The translations under genes and the position numbers were made by a program. Below the pieces are notes generated by a model, which saw only the letters and a program-made list of their open reading frames with translations, had not been told where the DNA came from and ran no database searches. 64,000 nt of DNA from Hofstenia miamia (Eukaryota; Xenacoelomorpha; Acoela). Positions 22,769 through 35,400 of this stretch are shown here, in pieces. Numbering within the stretch: position 1 is the stretch's first letter; the number at the start of each line of letters is the position of its first letter. The DNA is taken from NCBI GenBank assembly GCA_004352715.1, contig SCFE01000095.1, positions 821,628 to 885,627 of the forward strand. Direction: 5' to 3'.

Positions 22769-24924
22769 TCTTTACTTCCAGAATTACGATGAATAGTGCT
22801 ATGTATTTCACACGCCATCTATCGAGATTAATAGAGTTAAAGCGTGCTATGTGCAATGGGCAACAAATATACGACTTAAGAAGAGCGACAAGGCCTAGTA
22901 TATTCTTCTCATTGAGATCATAGTATATCTGATTTTTTAGGAAATTCTTTCAAAAATGAGTCATGGGCATCAATAGATCAGAAATTAAAAATAAATTTCA
23001 TATTTGAGGTAAATTTTTGCTAACTGAGACCAGATTTTTATAATAGAAAATTAATTTTTTTGATTATATCGAAATAACAAAGCACTAGAAACTCCATAGC
23101 AATCGTTATTTTGCATAATTTACTCCAAATTTTGAGTTTATGGGTTATTGCTATTTTTCATTATCGTTTCTTTGAATACGAATTAGAACTTTAGTGTGTA
23201 ACTACATAATCGCTTTTTGTGTGAACATTGGATGCTTGATTTTTGCAATTATATTTTCTGTGCTTTCAGTATAACGGAAAACACTACAGTGCCGAAAATA
23301 TTTTACTAGAGAGTTATTTTTTGTAAGAACACATGACATTTAGGAAAACAGATTGACCTAAAATAATGTGGCCTGTAAAATGATAAGTGGTAAAATTTAC
23401 TTAATATATGGTAACAATAATTTTTTTAAAATTTTGTAAATATTATTCTAAAAGAATGATTCTATAATTTTTTGTGAACTTCTTAATAAAAATAGTTTCT
23501 AGACCAATTTTTGTACATGATAAAATCTAGGTGAATATACATTTTGACAATTTTTCAATGCCGATAATCTTGGATTTCTTCAGAAAATGGGACTATGCAT
23601 TTTTTGTCATTTTCTCTAATTATGCCCATATGTAGCTCATAAGATGAAAAGCCATTCTTATGCGAAACAAATTTTGGTGGGACTACCAACTTATTAAAAT
23701 TTTCTACTTACACAGTGTCAAATGCTTATATTTTAAGTTATAGGCATGCATATGCATGTATATATATATATATATATTAACTTCATCATATAAGATCAAT
23801 GCAATATATGTATAAATACATGTCCTTATCAATATAGTCATAAATATAATTAATATTTCACTAATCTTTTTTGAAAGGTTAAGGTAGTGCAGTTTTTGCA
23901 ATAGGCTAATTTAGAATCAGTACTTGAAAAAAAGGTCTAGTCAAAATTTCATCTAGTAATCTATGCAGCCACCACTAATCGAGAGTTGGAGGAAATTCTA
24001 TAACTGCATGTACATGATAACAGACAATGAAATCCATTTGTAATTGATAAATAAATTTTTCTGTGAAGAGCTTAGTTTTTCATTTATTGCATGGACACTA
24101 GAGTAGCTTCAAAATATATGATTTTCTAAAATATTTTAATATCACAAATAGCTGATGGTTGAATAGATAAAAATTTCTGATATACATATTGATGAGAAAT
24201 TCATGAAAATTATCAGTTATACAACTTCTTGTAAGTCTCATTTTTTATTAGTGTGTCTACTTTATGACATATGTGCATCAAAACGAATAGACTTTTCGAT
24301 AATTCAGCAGGCAATCACTGCACTTCATCTTACTTTACAATCTTGCTGTCAATGCATTGAGAGAATTGATTTGCAGATACTAGAATATTGAAAATTTAAA
24401 TTACAAAAAGCGACTAGTAGAATAACTGGAATCTTTACTATGCTGAAATCTCAAGGTAAATTAACATAATAGGATAATTATTATACAGAATTGCAAACTT
24501 ATTTTGACTGGTTATTGGGCTAAGGGCTTGGGATAATTTCCATTATTTATTGGCATTTGAGTTTGAGCTAAATTTATATAACTTTTCAGTATTTTGTGTA
24601 ATTGAATGTACTTAATTTTCATCTTGGGCATTCAAACGATATTGACTTTAGTCAGGGTTAGAATTGGGTCTCATAACTTGTAATTGTCCGCGTTTAGGCC
24701 TAGGGTTCTGCGGTACCATCATTTTCTTGGTCTCCGTTTCATTTATTCTCATTGGATTCGGTCAATTTCCCATCCTATGGCATTTTCTGGTGCCATAGGT
24801 TCCATTGGTCCTACAGCATAATTTCTATTTTGACCGAAATTAGCAAGAAATATTAGCAATCTTCTGAAATCTGTGGTCCCAGCCCTTTCATTTTTTGATT
24901 GCAGTCCCATACTGGTGCCAGTCA
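22769..24924. other. Intergenic DNA, no gene recognised
   Basis: Low-complexity AT-rich sequence with a short TA tract at about 23757-23778. From about 24640 the base composition becomes less AT-rich and short frames appear (for example 24749-24955 minus), but none resembles a known domain. The GC-richer part is probably an unclassified repeat. Confidence 0.6.
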
Positions 24925-25183
24925 CATTGAGATTTTTATTCACAGTAAATACCATGGCTCTAGACGCACCCGCCGACTCCTAATATCGGTCCAGTGCAAT
25001 TCTGTTTTATTACATTTGATAACTGAAATACTAAATAATTTAGATGTCTTAAAAATAGAATAGTCAAGATTTCCTTTAATTTTGTGATCAATCATTAACG
25101 AGCAGATTGCATAATTAAATTCAATTTATGGACAATAAGCTTTAAACGCTAACGGAAACACCTTTCCTGCGGTCTCTACATGA
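24925..25183 (+). repeat. Tandem repeat, copy 1 (259 bp)
   Basis: Nearly identical to 25204-25451, differing mainly by an 11-bp segment present here and missing there. Between them lie 19 bases of other sequence and one N. Probably unmerged contig ends. Confidence 0.93.
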
Positions 25184-25202
25184 TTCCCATAGTCTGTGAG
25201 TA
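25183..25202 (+). other. 20-bp exact match to the tetraspanin-like gene
   Basis: These 20 bases before the single N equal 22315-22334, inside the loop region of the tetraspanin-like ORF (codons for about T-H-R-L-W-E). Sequence on neither side matches further. A misjoined read or short template switch at an assembly boundary is the simplest explanation. Confidence 0.8.
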
Positions 25203-25203
25203 N

Positions 25204-25451
25204 CATTGAGATTTTTATTCACAGTAACTAGACGCACCCGCCGACTCCTAATATCGGTCCAGTGCAATTCTGTTTTATTACATTTGATAACTGAAATACT
25301 AAATAATTTAGATGTCTTAAAAATAGAATAGTCAAGATTTCCTTTAATTTTGTGATCAATCATTAACGAGCAGATTGCATAATTAAATTCAATTTATGGA
25401 CAATAAGCTTTAAACGCTAACGGAAACACCTTTCCTGCGGTCTCTACATGA
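25204..25451 (+). repeat. Tandem repeat, copy 2 (248 bp)
   Basis: Second copy of 24925-25183. It starts immediately after the single N at 25203 and continues into unique downstream sequence. Confidence 0.93.
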
Positions 25452-27199
25452 AATTTTAATTTCCACGCTTCATAATAGCGTTTAAACATAAAAGAAATGA
25501 TCAAAGGGAATTATTAATGGCTAAAATCAATGAAATATCTGCATAAACATAATATCTTTAAATCAGACATGAGTTACAACATTTAATTGATTAAAGTCTA
25601 TACTTATATTATATTTACATAGAAAAATTCATGCAAAGGCAATTGGTTCTCACCACCTTTAAGTTAATATTTTATCAGAACCATAATTAACGCCCAAAAT
25701 GATGTTATATTGTGCTCTACTAATATATGCCCATCTTTTGCGTTTAGAGAATTTGAAATGTTATCAAATTCTCAAAGAATTTTACATTATTTTTCAAAAA
25801 TTGATGGTATTAGATTCTAGCTTGTAAGCAACATGAAAATGAGCTGGATTTATATCTTCAGGTTTCCCGATAACCGGTTAATTAAATGAGATTTTTAAGC
25901 AAGGTTTAGATATCTCAAGCAAAACTAAAAGTTATGCTTTTCACATGGGGTTTACCCAAAACATTTTCAAGGCTGGGACTGAAAATGTCATGAGATATAC
26001 TGTAGATAGACCACCAGTGTTAATCGAAACACGCTTTATGCAATGTCAGAAGTGACTTCAAAAAAGGTTAACCTCAATGGTTCACTACCTGGTACAGCTT
26101 TACAATAGGAATGAATGACAAGATGATCATCGATCTTGAGTTTGCAGACTTTAGATAATTTTAGTAGTTCGTGAATTATAATGTTTATAAAAATTTAATA
26201 TTGTGAGAAATGCCCTGGGCGAACTTCAGATATATGTCTAAAATTCATTAAAAGAATTGTAAGAAAATTTTGAAAATGTGTTTTAAAACTGCTATCTTTC
26301 AAGGATATTGTAAGATTACATTCATATAAATAACCTAAATAATAATAATTATACTTACTATTTTACATTGCCTAAATAAAAATGCTGGGCTTACTAGAAA
26401 GTTTGAAAATAAAAATTTGTAGATATTGTAGCACTTGGTTCTTATATTCAACACAAAATTGTGTGTGTGTACACAACAAAGTTAAATTTTTAACACAACA
26501 ACAACAGCAAGCCTGGCAAAAAGAGAAAATATAATTTTAGCAGATAGTTCCACTTAGTGTAGGAGAAAAATAAAATTTAATAGAGAATGTTACAACAATT
26601 GGGACTCAAGGCAAAAGAACGGATTCTCAATTACAATTGCATAGAAGAGCAGCAACAAAATATACTCGAATGAATAATTAGTTTTGTATTATGAACTAGT
26701 GATGAGTTCACCTGCTACTTGCACTTGAAACCTAATCGGACCTGATCTACCTGGTTTACACCTGACTAATCCTGATGTTCCTAGAAGAAGAGATGTTATA
26801 AAAGGAATATCATTCTCTTCTCGAATTATAATTTCGTTTTTCTTTTACACTGTACCTGAATGCAAACATCGGCTTTAGTTATTAAAATTTTCCAAAAAAA
26901 CAGAAATTCTTTCTAATAAAGGATTATTAGTGCGACTTAATTAAACAATAATGCTACCATAGTAATATATTGATTTTATATAAAACAGAATTTGACAAAT
27001 ACCAAATATATCCGGTTTCTCTAATCCTTTTTCCCGGAAATCGTTAACTTTAGAAAAAACAATTGTGTACTTTTGACAGTAAAATTTTACCTCATTTCAT
27101 TAATAACAAACCTTAAATTGCAAATCTGATCAACATGATATGCTTGATTACCCTATCAACGATAAGGAAGAACCTATATATATATATATATTTGAGAGG
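25452..27199. other. AT-rich intergenic DNA
   Basis: No gene recognised. A short (GT)n is seen near 26461. A stretch at 26700-26790 with repeated CCTGA/ACCTG strings could be an old hAT-type end but has no partner. A TA tract at about 27177-27190 abuts the next MITE fragment. Confidence 0.6.
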
Positions 27200-27312
27200 C
27201 TTAATAAAGGCTCGTTTTGGGCGGGTTGTGTATCCAATGCAGTGTTCAAGCTGGGCTCGAACCGGCCCGACTCGGCTTGATACGTTAGAAGTTTTTCTCA
27301 TTGATAAGTCTG
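27200..27312 (-). mobile_element. hAT MITE family H1, truncated copy
   Basis: Reading the minus strand, it begins CAGACTTATCAATGAG and continues with the same order of words as the complete copy at 37330 (CTTCTAAC, AGCTTGAACAC, GGATACAC, CCCAAAACGAGCC). Only the first roughly 110-120 bp are present; the other end is lost at a TA microsatellite. More diverged than the other copies, so probably older. The open frame that crosses it is incidental. Confidence 0.7.
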
Positions 27313-27329
27313 GTAGTAATAATTGTATT

Positions 27330-27790
27330 AATCCCTGTATCAAATACATGTGTGACTATATAAGTCAATGGATGAGTGACTCTATGATATTGAAGAAGAC
27401 AATATCTCTACTTGAAAAAGAACGGAGAAGATGCACATTTCATGTCTCTTATAACTTTCAGCAATCTGAAGTGGTAGTCAACACATATAAGAAATGTTTT
27501 GTGTGAAACCTCGGCAATATTTATTGCAATTTTATGAAAGAGAAGTGGTGGTATTTCATGGTGCATTAGTGGTTCCTTCTGATATACATGCCGAGGATTT
27601 TGTTACGAAAATTTCTATATCAGTAGACATTCGCGGCCAATATGCCAACTGCCTTACAAACTTTTTCGTTCTTATAATACCCAAGTGTACTCCATGTACA
27701 GCTTGTACAATCACTTGTTGTCTGTACAGTCAGTGGCGTCAAATTATTTTCTTGATTAGGGAGATAGGATTTATGTTAATAAAAATTTAA
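27330..27790 (+). pseudogene. Exon-like coding remnant, possibly cullin-related
   Basis: Two overlapping frames (to 27506 and 27494-27790) have a less biased amino-acid composition than the surrounding noise. One contains 'SLLEKERRRCTFHVSYNF' and 'NTYKKCFV', which loosely follows the cullin N-terminal repeat pattern (L..E..R...+.H.S...........C...V), and the next frame begins with a 'YLLQFYERE' string where cullins have a similar helix. Stops and frame changes separate the pieces and no start or splice sites are convincing. It could equally be an unrelated transposon protein. I do not assign a function. Confidence 0.2.
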
Positions 27791-28749
27791 TACAAAAGAC
27801 ATAAAAATAACGTAAAACATGCAATGCATATTATACTAGAGTATGGAATGAAAATACAAAATCGAAATTTATGGTTTGCCATATAATTTTCTTCTTGTTT
27901 CAGTACAATTAATAAATGAATCCACCAAATCATGGATTTTAACTGAGTCAAGAATGTCTTGATGTGTGTGACACACAGCAATATAATTAAGCCTCCTTTG
28001 GGTAATGGTTGATCTTAGCCAAGTTTTGAGACACTGGCGTTACAAGCAGGGGTTTTAAAAAACTAAGTGTCTGAAAAATAAACGCACTTTAATAAGTTCA
28101 ATAAGTGCTTTTTGCACTAAACTAATAGTGCAATTATAAAGTGTACCAACTACACTTATTTTCCATTTTTTCATTATTAGTAAAGAATTTAGATTTTGGA
28201 TTTTGTCATTTCTTGCTTTCAGTATAGTTGTTTGAAGCCAATTATCAAGTATTTATTGTATTTTAAAATTTATATACATGGATTTTCAATAAATTTTACA
28301 TTAGAATTTATGTTCAATAGTGAAGCAAACGAATTGTATTTATACTAAATGTATATCAGGTTGCGTCTTTGAAAAAAGGCTACAACAAAAACCAAATGGA
28401 GAATTTTTTATTTGACTTATAGAGCTTAGGACAACACTTTGTGCCATCGGATTTATTTAATGCTTAATACATATAAAGTACAATTATAGTACACAGGAAC
28501 CTATTACTAAAGAAAGTGACCTAATTTAGTCTGTGCCAAATTTTGAAGATTAATTGGTGGCAGTTAAATAAAATCACAAATTTAAAATCCTAGTGTGTCT
28601 CAACCAGTGAACAATAGTTTAGGTATCATATTTAAAAATAAGTGCACTTATTGCAATGAGTTTTTTTTTGAATTGGAAAGTGCACTTCTTTTTTTTTAAA
28701 TATTTAATCCAATAAGTGATATTCGACCAATTCGCACACTCATTCAAAT
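27791..28749. other. AT-rich intergenic DNA
   Basis: Nothing recognised apart from homopolymer runs. The stretch immediately upstream of 28750 may be more of the LINE fragment, but no block is readable. Confidence 0.6.
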
Positions 28750-29190
28750 TTGAAAATTGCCGAAGAACATATACTTAAAAATGAACTTGTTGAAAAAATA
28801 CGCATTTTTCTATATCCTAAACTGTATGGAATTATTTCTCAAAGATCTACTCTTTTGGCTTTATTGGATATTTCACACAAATGTTTAAGCGAACTTAATA
28901 AAATTGATCAATATATAAGAATTTTTATGTTCGATTTTAGAGAAGCTTTTGATATGATTTCACAACGCATCCTTCTGGAAAAATTAAAATATATAAGAGT
29001 TAATTCATTTACTATTCGATGGATATCATCTTTTCTATATCAATGAAAACAACGAATCAAATTACCATGTAGAACTCTCCGTTTGTGGGAAACAATCTAT
29101 GCAGAAGAAACCAAATTAGGACCATGGGTATTTATTTTATATGTTAATTCCCTTTTAAATCACTGGGAAAATAGAAATATATATAAAGAT
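28750..29190 (+). pseudogene. LINE RT fragment 2
   Basis: A 98-codon frame carries 'QRSTLLALLDI' (residues 31-41, the G.ST..AL block) and FDFREAFDMI (61-70, motif A with catalytic Asp), then WISSFL. After the stop the same domain continues in another frame with 'ETKLGPWVFILYVNSL', the LGP.LF..Y.NDL block, ending by about 29160. The catalytic -ADD- box and everything upstream of the RT are absent, so only an internal piece of a non-LTR retrotransposon survives. Confidence 0.8.
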
Positions 29191-31644
29191 TGGATGTCTA
29201 AGAACAGTTAGCCTCTAATGATTTGGAGTGTTGAAACGCTCTAATTAAACATTCCTATACAAATTATTGCATGAATTAAGTCAATTATTAGTAGTCAACT
29301 TAGGTTATAAAGTGAGAAAATAAATATATTCAAATTTGGAAAAGCACTTCCTATTTCTACAAAGTTATCATTAAACACCTAACCTAGTTCCATTTCCTTA
29401 ATTTTAATTGCCAGAGTTTTTTAATGCACATATTATTTATTATTCAAAATGTTGCAAAAGGTACACATTGGAAAAACAAGCTTGAGCACATCTATGATAC
29501 AACATGAGATATTATAATCCGGTCTCGGAAAAATGTTGACTTTTTCCACAAGGAATAAACAATATTTGCACTCATCCTAGAACTAGACCTGGGTGCGGTT
29601 TAACCCATTTTCTATGCTCATTGCACCATCTGATCAAAACGTTAGATTTAATATAAGGAAAATACCCACTAAATATAACCCTAACCATTACTCGGTAGTT
29701 TAATGAATGACGCTATCATTTTTAGGTCATATGTGTGCAAAACCAATATTCTTCCCATAGCTGAGTCCTAAAAATTTCAAAACAATTACTATATTAGAAT
29801 TTAAGAAAATCAAGTTCCAAGAAAATTAATGTACTTCCCAAAAATGCTTATTAAGCTATTTTCAGGTGTTTTAAGCAATAAAATGAAAATCTTAAGAAGT
29901 TCTAAAGTGTACCCCCTTTTGTATAGCACATTCTTGCAGAGTAAGACGAGAGCTTTCAAATGGTATACAGTTTATGGGTATAGGACCAATAGTGGGCTCT
30001 AACTCTGTTCTTGGAAAAAGCCAGCGTTACCTTAGAAAAATTCAACGGGGTCTAACTGGAAAAATCAACAGGAACAGAACCCTAACTCTAGTCTCCAAGG
30101 ATTCTCTGAAAACGTCCTAATGGCTTTAGTCATTAGCTTGATTAATATTAAAAATACTGAAATACTGATAATTTGTGGCGCTAAACTAAGGTTAAGTATG
30201 AAACAGTATCAGCTCATAGTAATTTGAATTAAATAATAATCATTAACCCAATCACACCATTTATAAATAGTATTTGAGACGGGTAGTATACCTGCTCAGT
30301 TAAACAATTCAACAATTATATTCTGCTCTACACTTTGTTTACAATAATTATCTGAAAAAATTAAATATGTAGATGAAACACTAATTAGATTATATTTTTC
30401 CTGTCGAACTTTGACTAACAAAATTCAATTAATATGATCTAATGCAGAGGCAGTTAAAATAATGAAAAATGGATTAACCCTATGTTATTTGGGGCATAGA
30501 ATTGCACCCCAAATAATATTCTAAACAGTAAATAGCTGAAAACTCACAGCAAATTTTTATCGCATGAAATTAGTTCTATCCATTCCCTGAAAAAATGAGT
30601 CAATAACTTTGCCTAAAAAACTTAGGCATATTTTGCCAAAAGGTATTACTAACATATTTATTTACTGAATTTTTTTGTTTTATATTTTGCTGGTAGCATA
30701 GGAGAATAAAGCCATTATTCAGTACAATTTGTATCACAGGTAAAAAGTAGGACAAAATTGTATCGATTCATTTTATCAGTGTGATCTATCCTATACGAAA
30801 TGACACATTTTGCTGCCCTCATTTTGAAAAAAGCTGCGTCAAACAATATACTTGCCATTCGCAATATCACTATTTGTATTTAATGTTCTAGGGAAATGCC
30901 AAATTTCAAAGCGATTGAATCATTAAAGAAAATAAGCGGGAGGTGCAATTTTATAAGCTTCAATAAACGACGTATGTAAAAAAGCCAAATACAATTTGAA
31001 TTAATTTGAGTCGACACTACACAATCATAAAAGGCAAATGACATCTGCTACTGACTAATGAAGAGATATATTACTTTTCTTATATGCAGGCCTACTATGG
31101 CCAAAATTACTGCCATTGTACCGTTCAACCATATTTGCCAAGCCTGTTTTGTCTTGTGAAAAATCGCAGCATCCTAATTAACAAGGCAACACTAAAATAG
31201 TGATAAACTTATTTATTTAAATTAATAACTCAGCAAATGATAGGATGTGGATGTGGTTCAAATCCTTTATTACTAACTAATTTTTAGATTGCATTGTATT
31301 TAACGAAAGCATTTACAGTAGCCTGTTTCATTTTTTGCAAAAAATTTTACGTTTATTATGAACAATTTGATTCTAATGACGATAATATGCTATGTTTTAA
31401 ACAGAAGCTTAAAAAATTGTATTCTTTCATTTATAATATTTATATTTTTACCTCTCAAAAATAGCAATGGAAAATTTAATCTCGTTTGCTAATGAAATTT
31501 TGTTTCCTTCATATTTGCAGTGATATTAAGTATATTACAAGTACTATTAAATTATTCAGTTGTTTTTTGAAAATTCTAATTTTGACACTTTCTTAGTAGT
31601 AAATTTGTCTTGGGTAGAGATTATACAGAAAAACGTTCAAATTG
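29191..31644. other. Intergenic DNA, nothing recognised
   Basis: Mostly AT-rich. 29540-30120 is slightly less so and looks like an unclassified repeat but has no coding frame. A perfect hairpin lies at 30485-30516. Confidence 0.6.
30485..30516. repeat. Inverted repeat / hairpin, 10-bp arms
   Basis: TTATTTGGGG (30485-30494) and CCCCAAATAA (30507-30516) are perfect complements with a 12-base loop. No run of T follows and there is no gene to terminate, so a function is not evident. Confidence 0.75.
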
Positions 31645-31937
31645 CTGAATGTTTTCAGGTGATTATTGCAAAATAAATGTCTATAATTTAAAATTTTTAA
31701 TGTTATATATTTGTTAATTATATTGCGAACAAGTTCTCTCACTGGCCAANNNNNNNNNNNNNNNNNNNNNTGAATGTTTTCAGGTGATTATTGCAAAATA
31801 AATGTCTATAATTTAAAATTTTTTTCAAATTGCTGAATGTTTTCAGGTGATTATTGCAAAATAAATGTCTATAATTTAAAATTTTTAATGTTATATATTT
31901 GTTAATTATATTGCGAACAAGTTCTCTCACTGGCCAA
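31645..31937 (+). repeat. 105-bp repeat in three copies around a 21-N gap
   Basis: Full copies at 31645-31749 and 31833-31937, and a partial one at 31771-31824 directly after the gap (31750-31770). The copies appear identical. A 21-N gap bounded by the same sequence on both sides suggests the assembler failed to collapse overlapping ends. Confidence 0.92.
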
Positions 31938-32279
31938 TAAAATAAACAATGCAGATGGTTATTGTACTCCAAAAGTTATATCTGATGGCCATCTAAGCTT
32001 GTGAATAAAATACAAGAAAAAGGACATAATGAAAAGTGAGGTAAAAAGAATTTTCAATGCTGATTAAATTGAAGAAGCTGGCAATTACAAAGACTACGAA
32101 CTTTAGTGGAATGATGTAAGCAGATGGGCCTACATGTTAAGATAAGAAGAATGAAGGTGCTTAGCAGCCAGCAATCCATCACTAATAGTCAGTCAAGGTG
32201 TATTGTTTACTTCTTAGTCCCAGACTGGTTTAATGCCCATGAAACTATTAAATGGGATTTGTTATTGTTTCATGAATAC
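31938..32279. other. Short unclassified stretch upstream of the hAT relic
   Basis: No supported frame. It may be decayed sequence of the hAT transposase gene whose C-terminal part is at 32280-32435, since it is on the expected side. Confidence 0.35.
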
Positions 32280-32435
32280 TTCAGCGCCGCCGCAATTGCC
32301 TAAGTAGGTTAGATAAAATGCCTTCTTGCAATGACAGAGTAGAACGTATCTTTTCAATTGCAAACTTGAAAATTCCCCCATTTCTCCAACCTAGATTTGC
32401 TTGAAGAGAAATGAGCATCTCAGAAAATTTAATAT
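32280..32435 (+). pseudogene. hAT transposase C-terminal relic
   Basis: One plus-strand frame reads 'LSRLDKMPSCNDRVERIFS' then IANLK, resembling the C-terminal dimerisation block of hAT transposases (L....P.SS...ER.FS.AG). It ends at a stop by about 32400. In the family this region mediates dimer formation; nothing of the catalytic core is readable nearby. Motif similarity only, over about 25 residues. Confidence 0.42.
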
Positions 32436-35400
32436 ATAATAGAAATAAATAGTTTACTTTCATATTTGCCAAATTTATATTTTAACTTTAGCAGAATAAT
32501 GTCGCCACGCTTAATACAAAACTCCATAAATATTATATTTTTACATTGGTTCATGTTAAATGCCTTGATATATTAAAAATTCATATTCTGTAGGTTATTT
32601 TCAATTTCAGTTAAAACCACGTTTATTATCATTGTTTACATAAAAATTTTCATGTAAATACATTTGAAAGTAATAGATTTTTAGGAAAATATTTCAATTG
32701 AAACACTCTTATGTACAGCTATGTAGAAGCCAAGCATACATTGCAATCAATGGCGAATTTTATTTTTGTTTACATCAGACAGGAATTCTGAGCGATTCAA
32801 TTTCTCATGTGAACAAAAAAACCATTGAATGTAATTTATATAATTAGTTGCGTCATCGTTAAGTGTCTCATATTGATATGCACTTCGAAAGGACATCTTA
32901 TCAAGTAAACACCTCTCAAAATGACTTTAAACACGGTCTGAAACGTGCTGTACGCTTCACTGAGAATCAGAAATACCTAGTTCGCACTGCTTTAAGTTCA
33001 AGTCAAGTCTGGAGTTCATGCAAAACAGAAAAAATTCTAAAAGTTCCTGTTTTTTTAGTAATAAATATTTGATTTACTCATTGTTAACTTTACAAGAACA
33101 TTTCACAAATCTTTTACAAATGCATTAATTATAGTCTTTATGAAAATATTGAAAAAGTATTAATTTTAATTCACACATTCATTACAGCATTGCTTGGGGG
33201 GGGAGGGGGTACTGGAAAAGAATTTTTACAAATCGAGAATCTTTATAAAATAGTAATTATTTTTTCTTTTTTCTGGTTCTTTTGTATTGAATTGATGTCT
33301 TTTGACAGCGAATAAATGCTGAATCCAAAAATGATTTTTACTGTATAACATTTAGATCCTAAAATTCGGCGGCGGGTCCCGACTTTGTGCGCAGCACGCA
33401 CCAATGGTTGAGAAGTCTATTCATATATACAGAAACAGTAGATATTTGTCGATGCTCCGATGGGCTCTAAACCATATAATTACTTGAAAGTTAATTATTG
33501 CGAAAAGTTTACAAAAAATTTGAGTTAATCTTTTCAGATACTTTAAATCCCAGCATTAAATTCAAGCCTTGGCATTAATTCATGTATGCATTGCTCACAA
33601 TTAATTAAAGAAAATTCGTTGAAAGTTAAAAAAAAACAGTCTTTCCCTTTAAAAGCCACCAGACTGTTTAATGTTAAATTGATGACAAACAGTGGAAATC
33701 AAAAAGTAAGTCACTTTAGCAGCACTTACTTCTTTGCATAAACTTGAAAAGGAAGAAAACCGGTTAGAAGTGATTTATTCGAGGCAAATAAAAAAGCACA
33801 ATGACATTAATTTCATTTGGGATGCTCTTTTTCAAAAAAACATCATACAAATGAACTACAGGGAATTCGGAGTTCCAATATATTTTTATAAGATTGGTGA
33901 TTATTATAATCATTCATTCAATAATAGTGCATTTATTAATTATGTATTATGTATAATTATGAATTTTTAATGCAAACTAGTATCTCAATTTCATTGAAAA
34001 GTGAAAGATTCAAAATGGATATTTAAAACTCAAATATTATTTGAAAAAACATTTATCGTTATTGAGGATTTTAATACCCTCGACTATACTCCTGAAGAGA
34101 TTGAATAAATAGGTGTTCTCTGAATTATAGAACACTAGAGACTTTCACATTCAAAATAAAAGTCATCTAAAACTTTTAGAAACGTATGATAAATCTTGTA
34201 AAAATCCATAAGTGAGTGTTGTAATCACTGTTGCATGATTTGTTGGATTTTGCGGCAAATATGTGCAATTAGAATTACGTTAAAAAATATTTAAATAAAT
34301 AATGGTGCAATTTTGATGAATGATTTACATTAGCTTTGGCTTGTTCTTTTATTGTAATTGTTTGTGCAGTTCTTGATTTCTTTGTTTTAGTTATATTTTT
34401 TACGTAAATTTTGTTTTGTTGTTTGAAACTTCTTCAATTTATATTATAATAGGATTTGAACATGATAACAATTATAAGGGAAGAGAAGGCTATTGGAAAC
34501 TCAACTATTTAATATCTATGTAATATATTGTGATAATAATCAGAGACTATTTTAGGTATTGTATTACTACAAAAGCTTACAAATAAAAAAGAATTTGATG
34601 GAGCTTTGGCGAAGAAGTTCTTATCAGAAAGAGACTTTTTCTTGTTTGTTGACAATACAGTCAGAAGAAGCGCTCTATCTCCAGACAGTGCAAAGCACTT
34701 GAAACATTGTATTCTGGTTAGGATGTAGGAGTTTGCCTACATCATGCCTTAGTAGGTTATAATGAGATCTACGCACATATAAGGGAACAGTTATAATTTG
34801 TTTTTGTTTCCATGGGAGTTTATTATTTCATGAAAGTTTGGTATGGAGAGATTTATATAATTTTTTAAATTCGGAATTTTCAAATAATTAGGGTTAATTT
34901 TTTCACCTACTTCACCCGCAACAGTAGAAATTTTCAACATTATATTCAAGCATGCTCGCTAATAGATATGTACATAGCTCACGACTTCAAAATTTCCTAA
35001 CAGGCTACTTCTAAAAAGCCTACTTTATTTAAATTCTAATCCAGATGGGATCTTCAAATTTCGGATCCGTTTCCATTTCTGGAATTTTTTAATTTTATAG
35101 ATTAATTAATATCTTAAGCCAAAATATTTTGGTACTGCAAAATTCTGTATTTTACATTTATTCCCATTGTCTCATGTTTGCTGATCAAAGCGATTTTTAT
35201 CAGTGGATGGTTGTAAGGTATTATTGTAATTACATTTAGATTGCTATTACTTTTTTGTAACTTTGTATGTTTCTTACTTTTTATTTGGATTAATCTGACA
35301 TAAATATAATGTTATGCTCATGATCAAGAAAATATATTGATAGTGCTCACATGATGATCATGCTTTTCGGCTACAATTAACCTGTAGGTTAGAATTCATC

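Noticed and set aside
34580-34725. Possible hAT transposase tail (RRSALSPDSAKHLKH)
   Set aside because: Only about 15 residues of loose similarity, no upstream transposase blocks and 2 kb from the other hAT relic.
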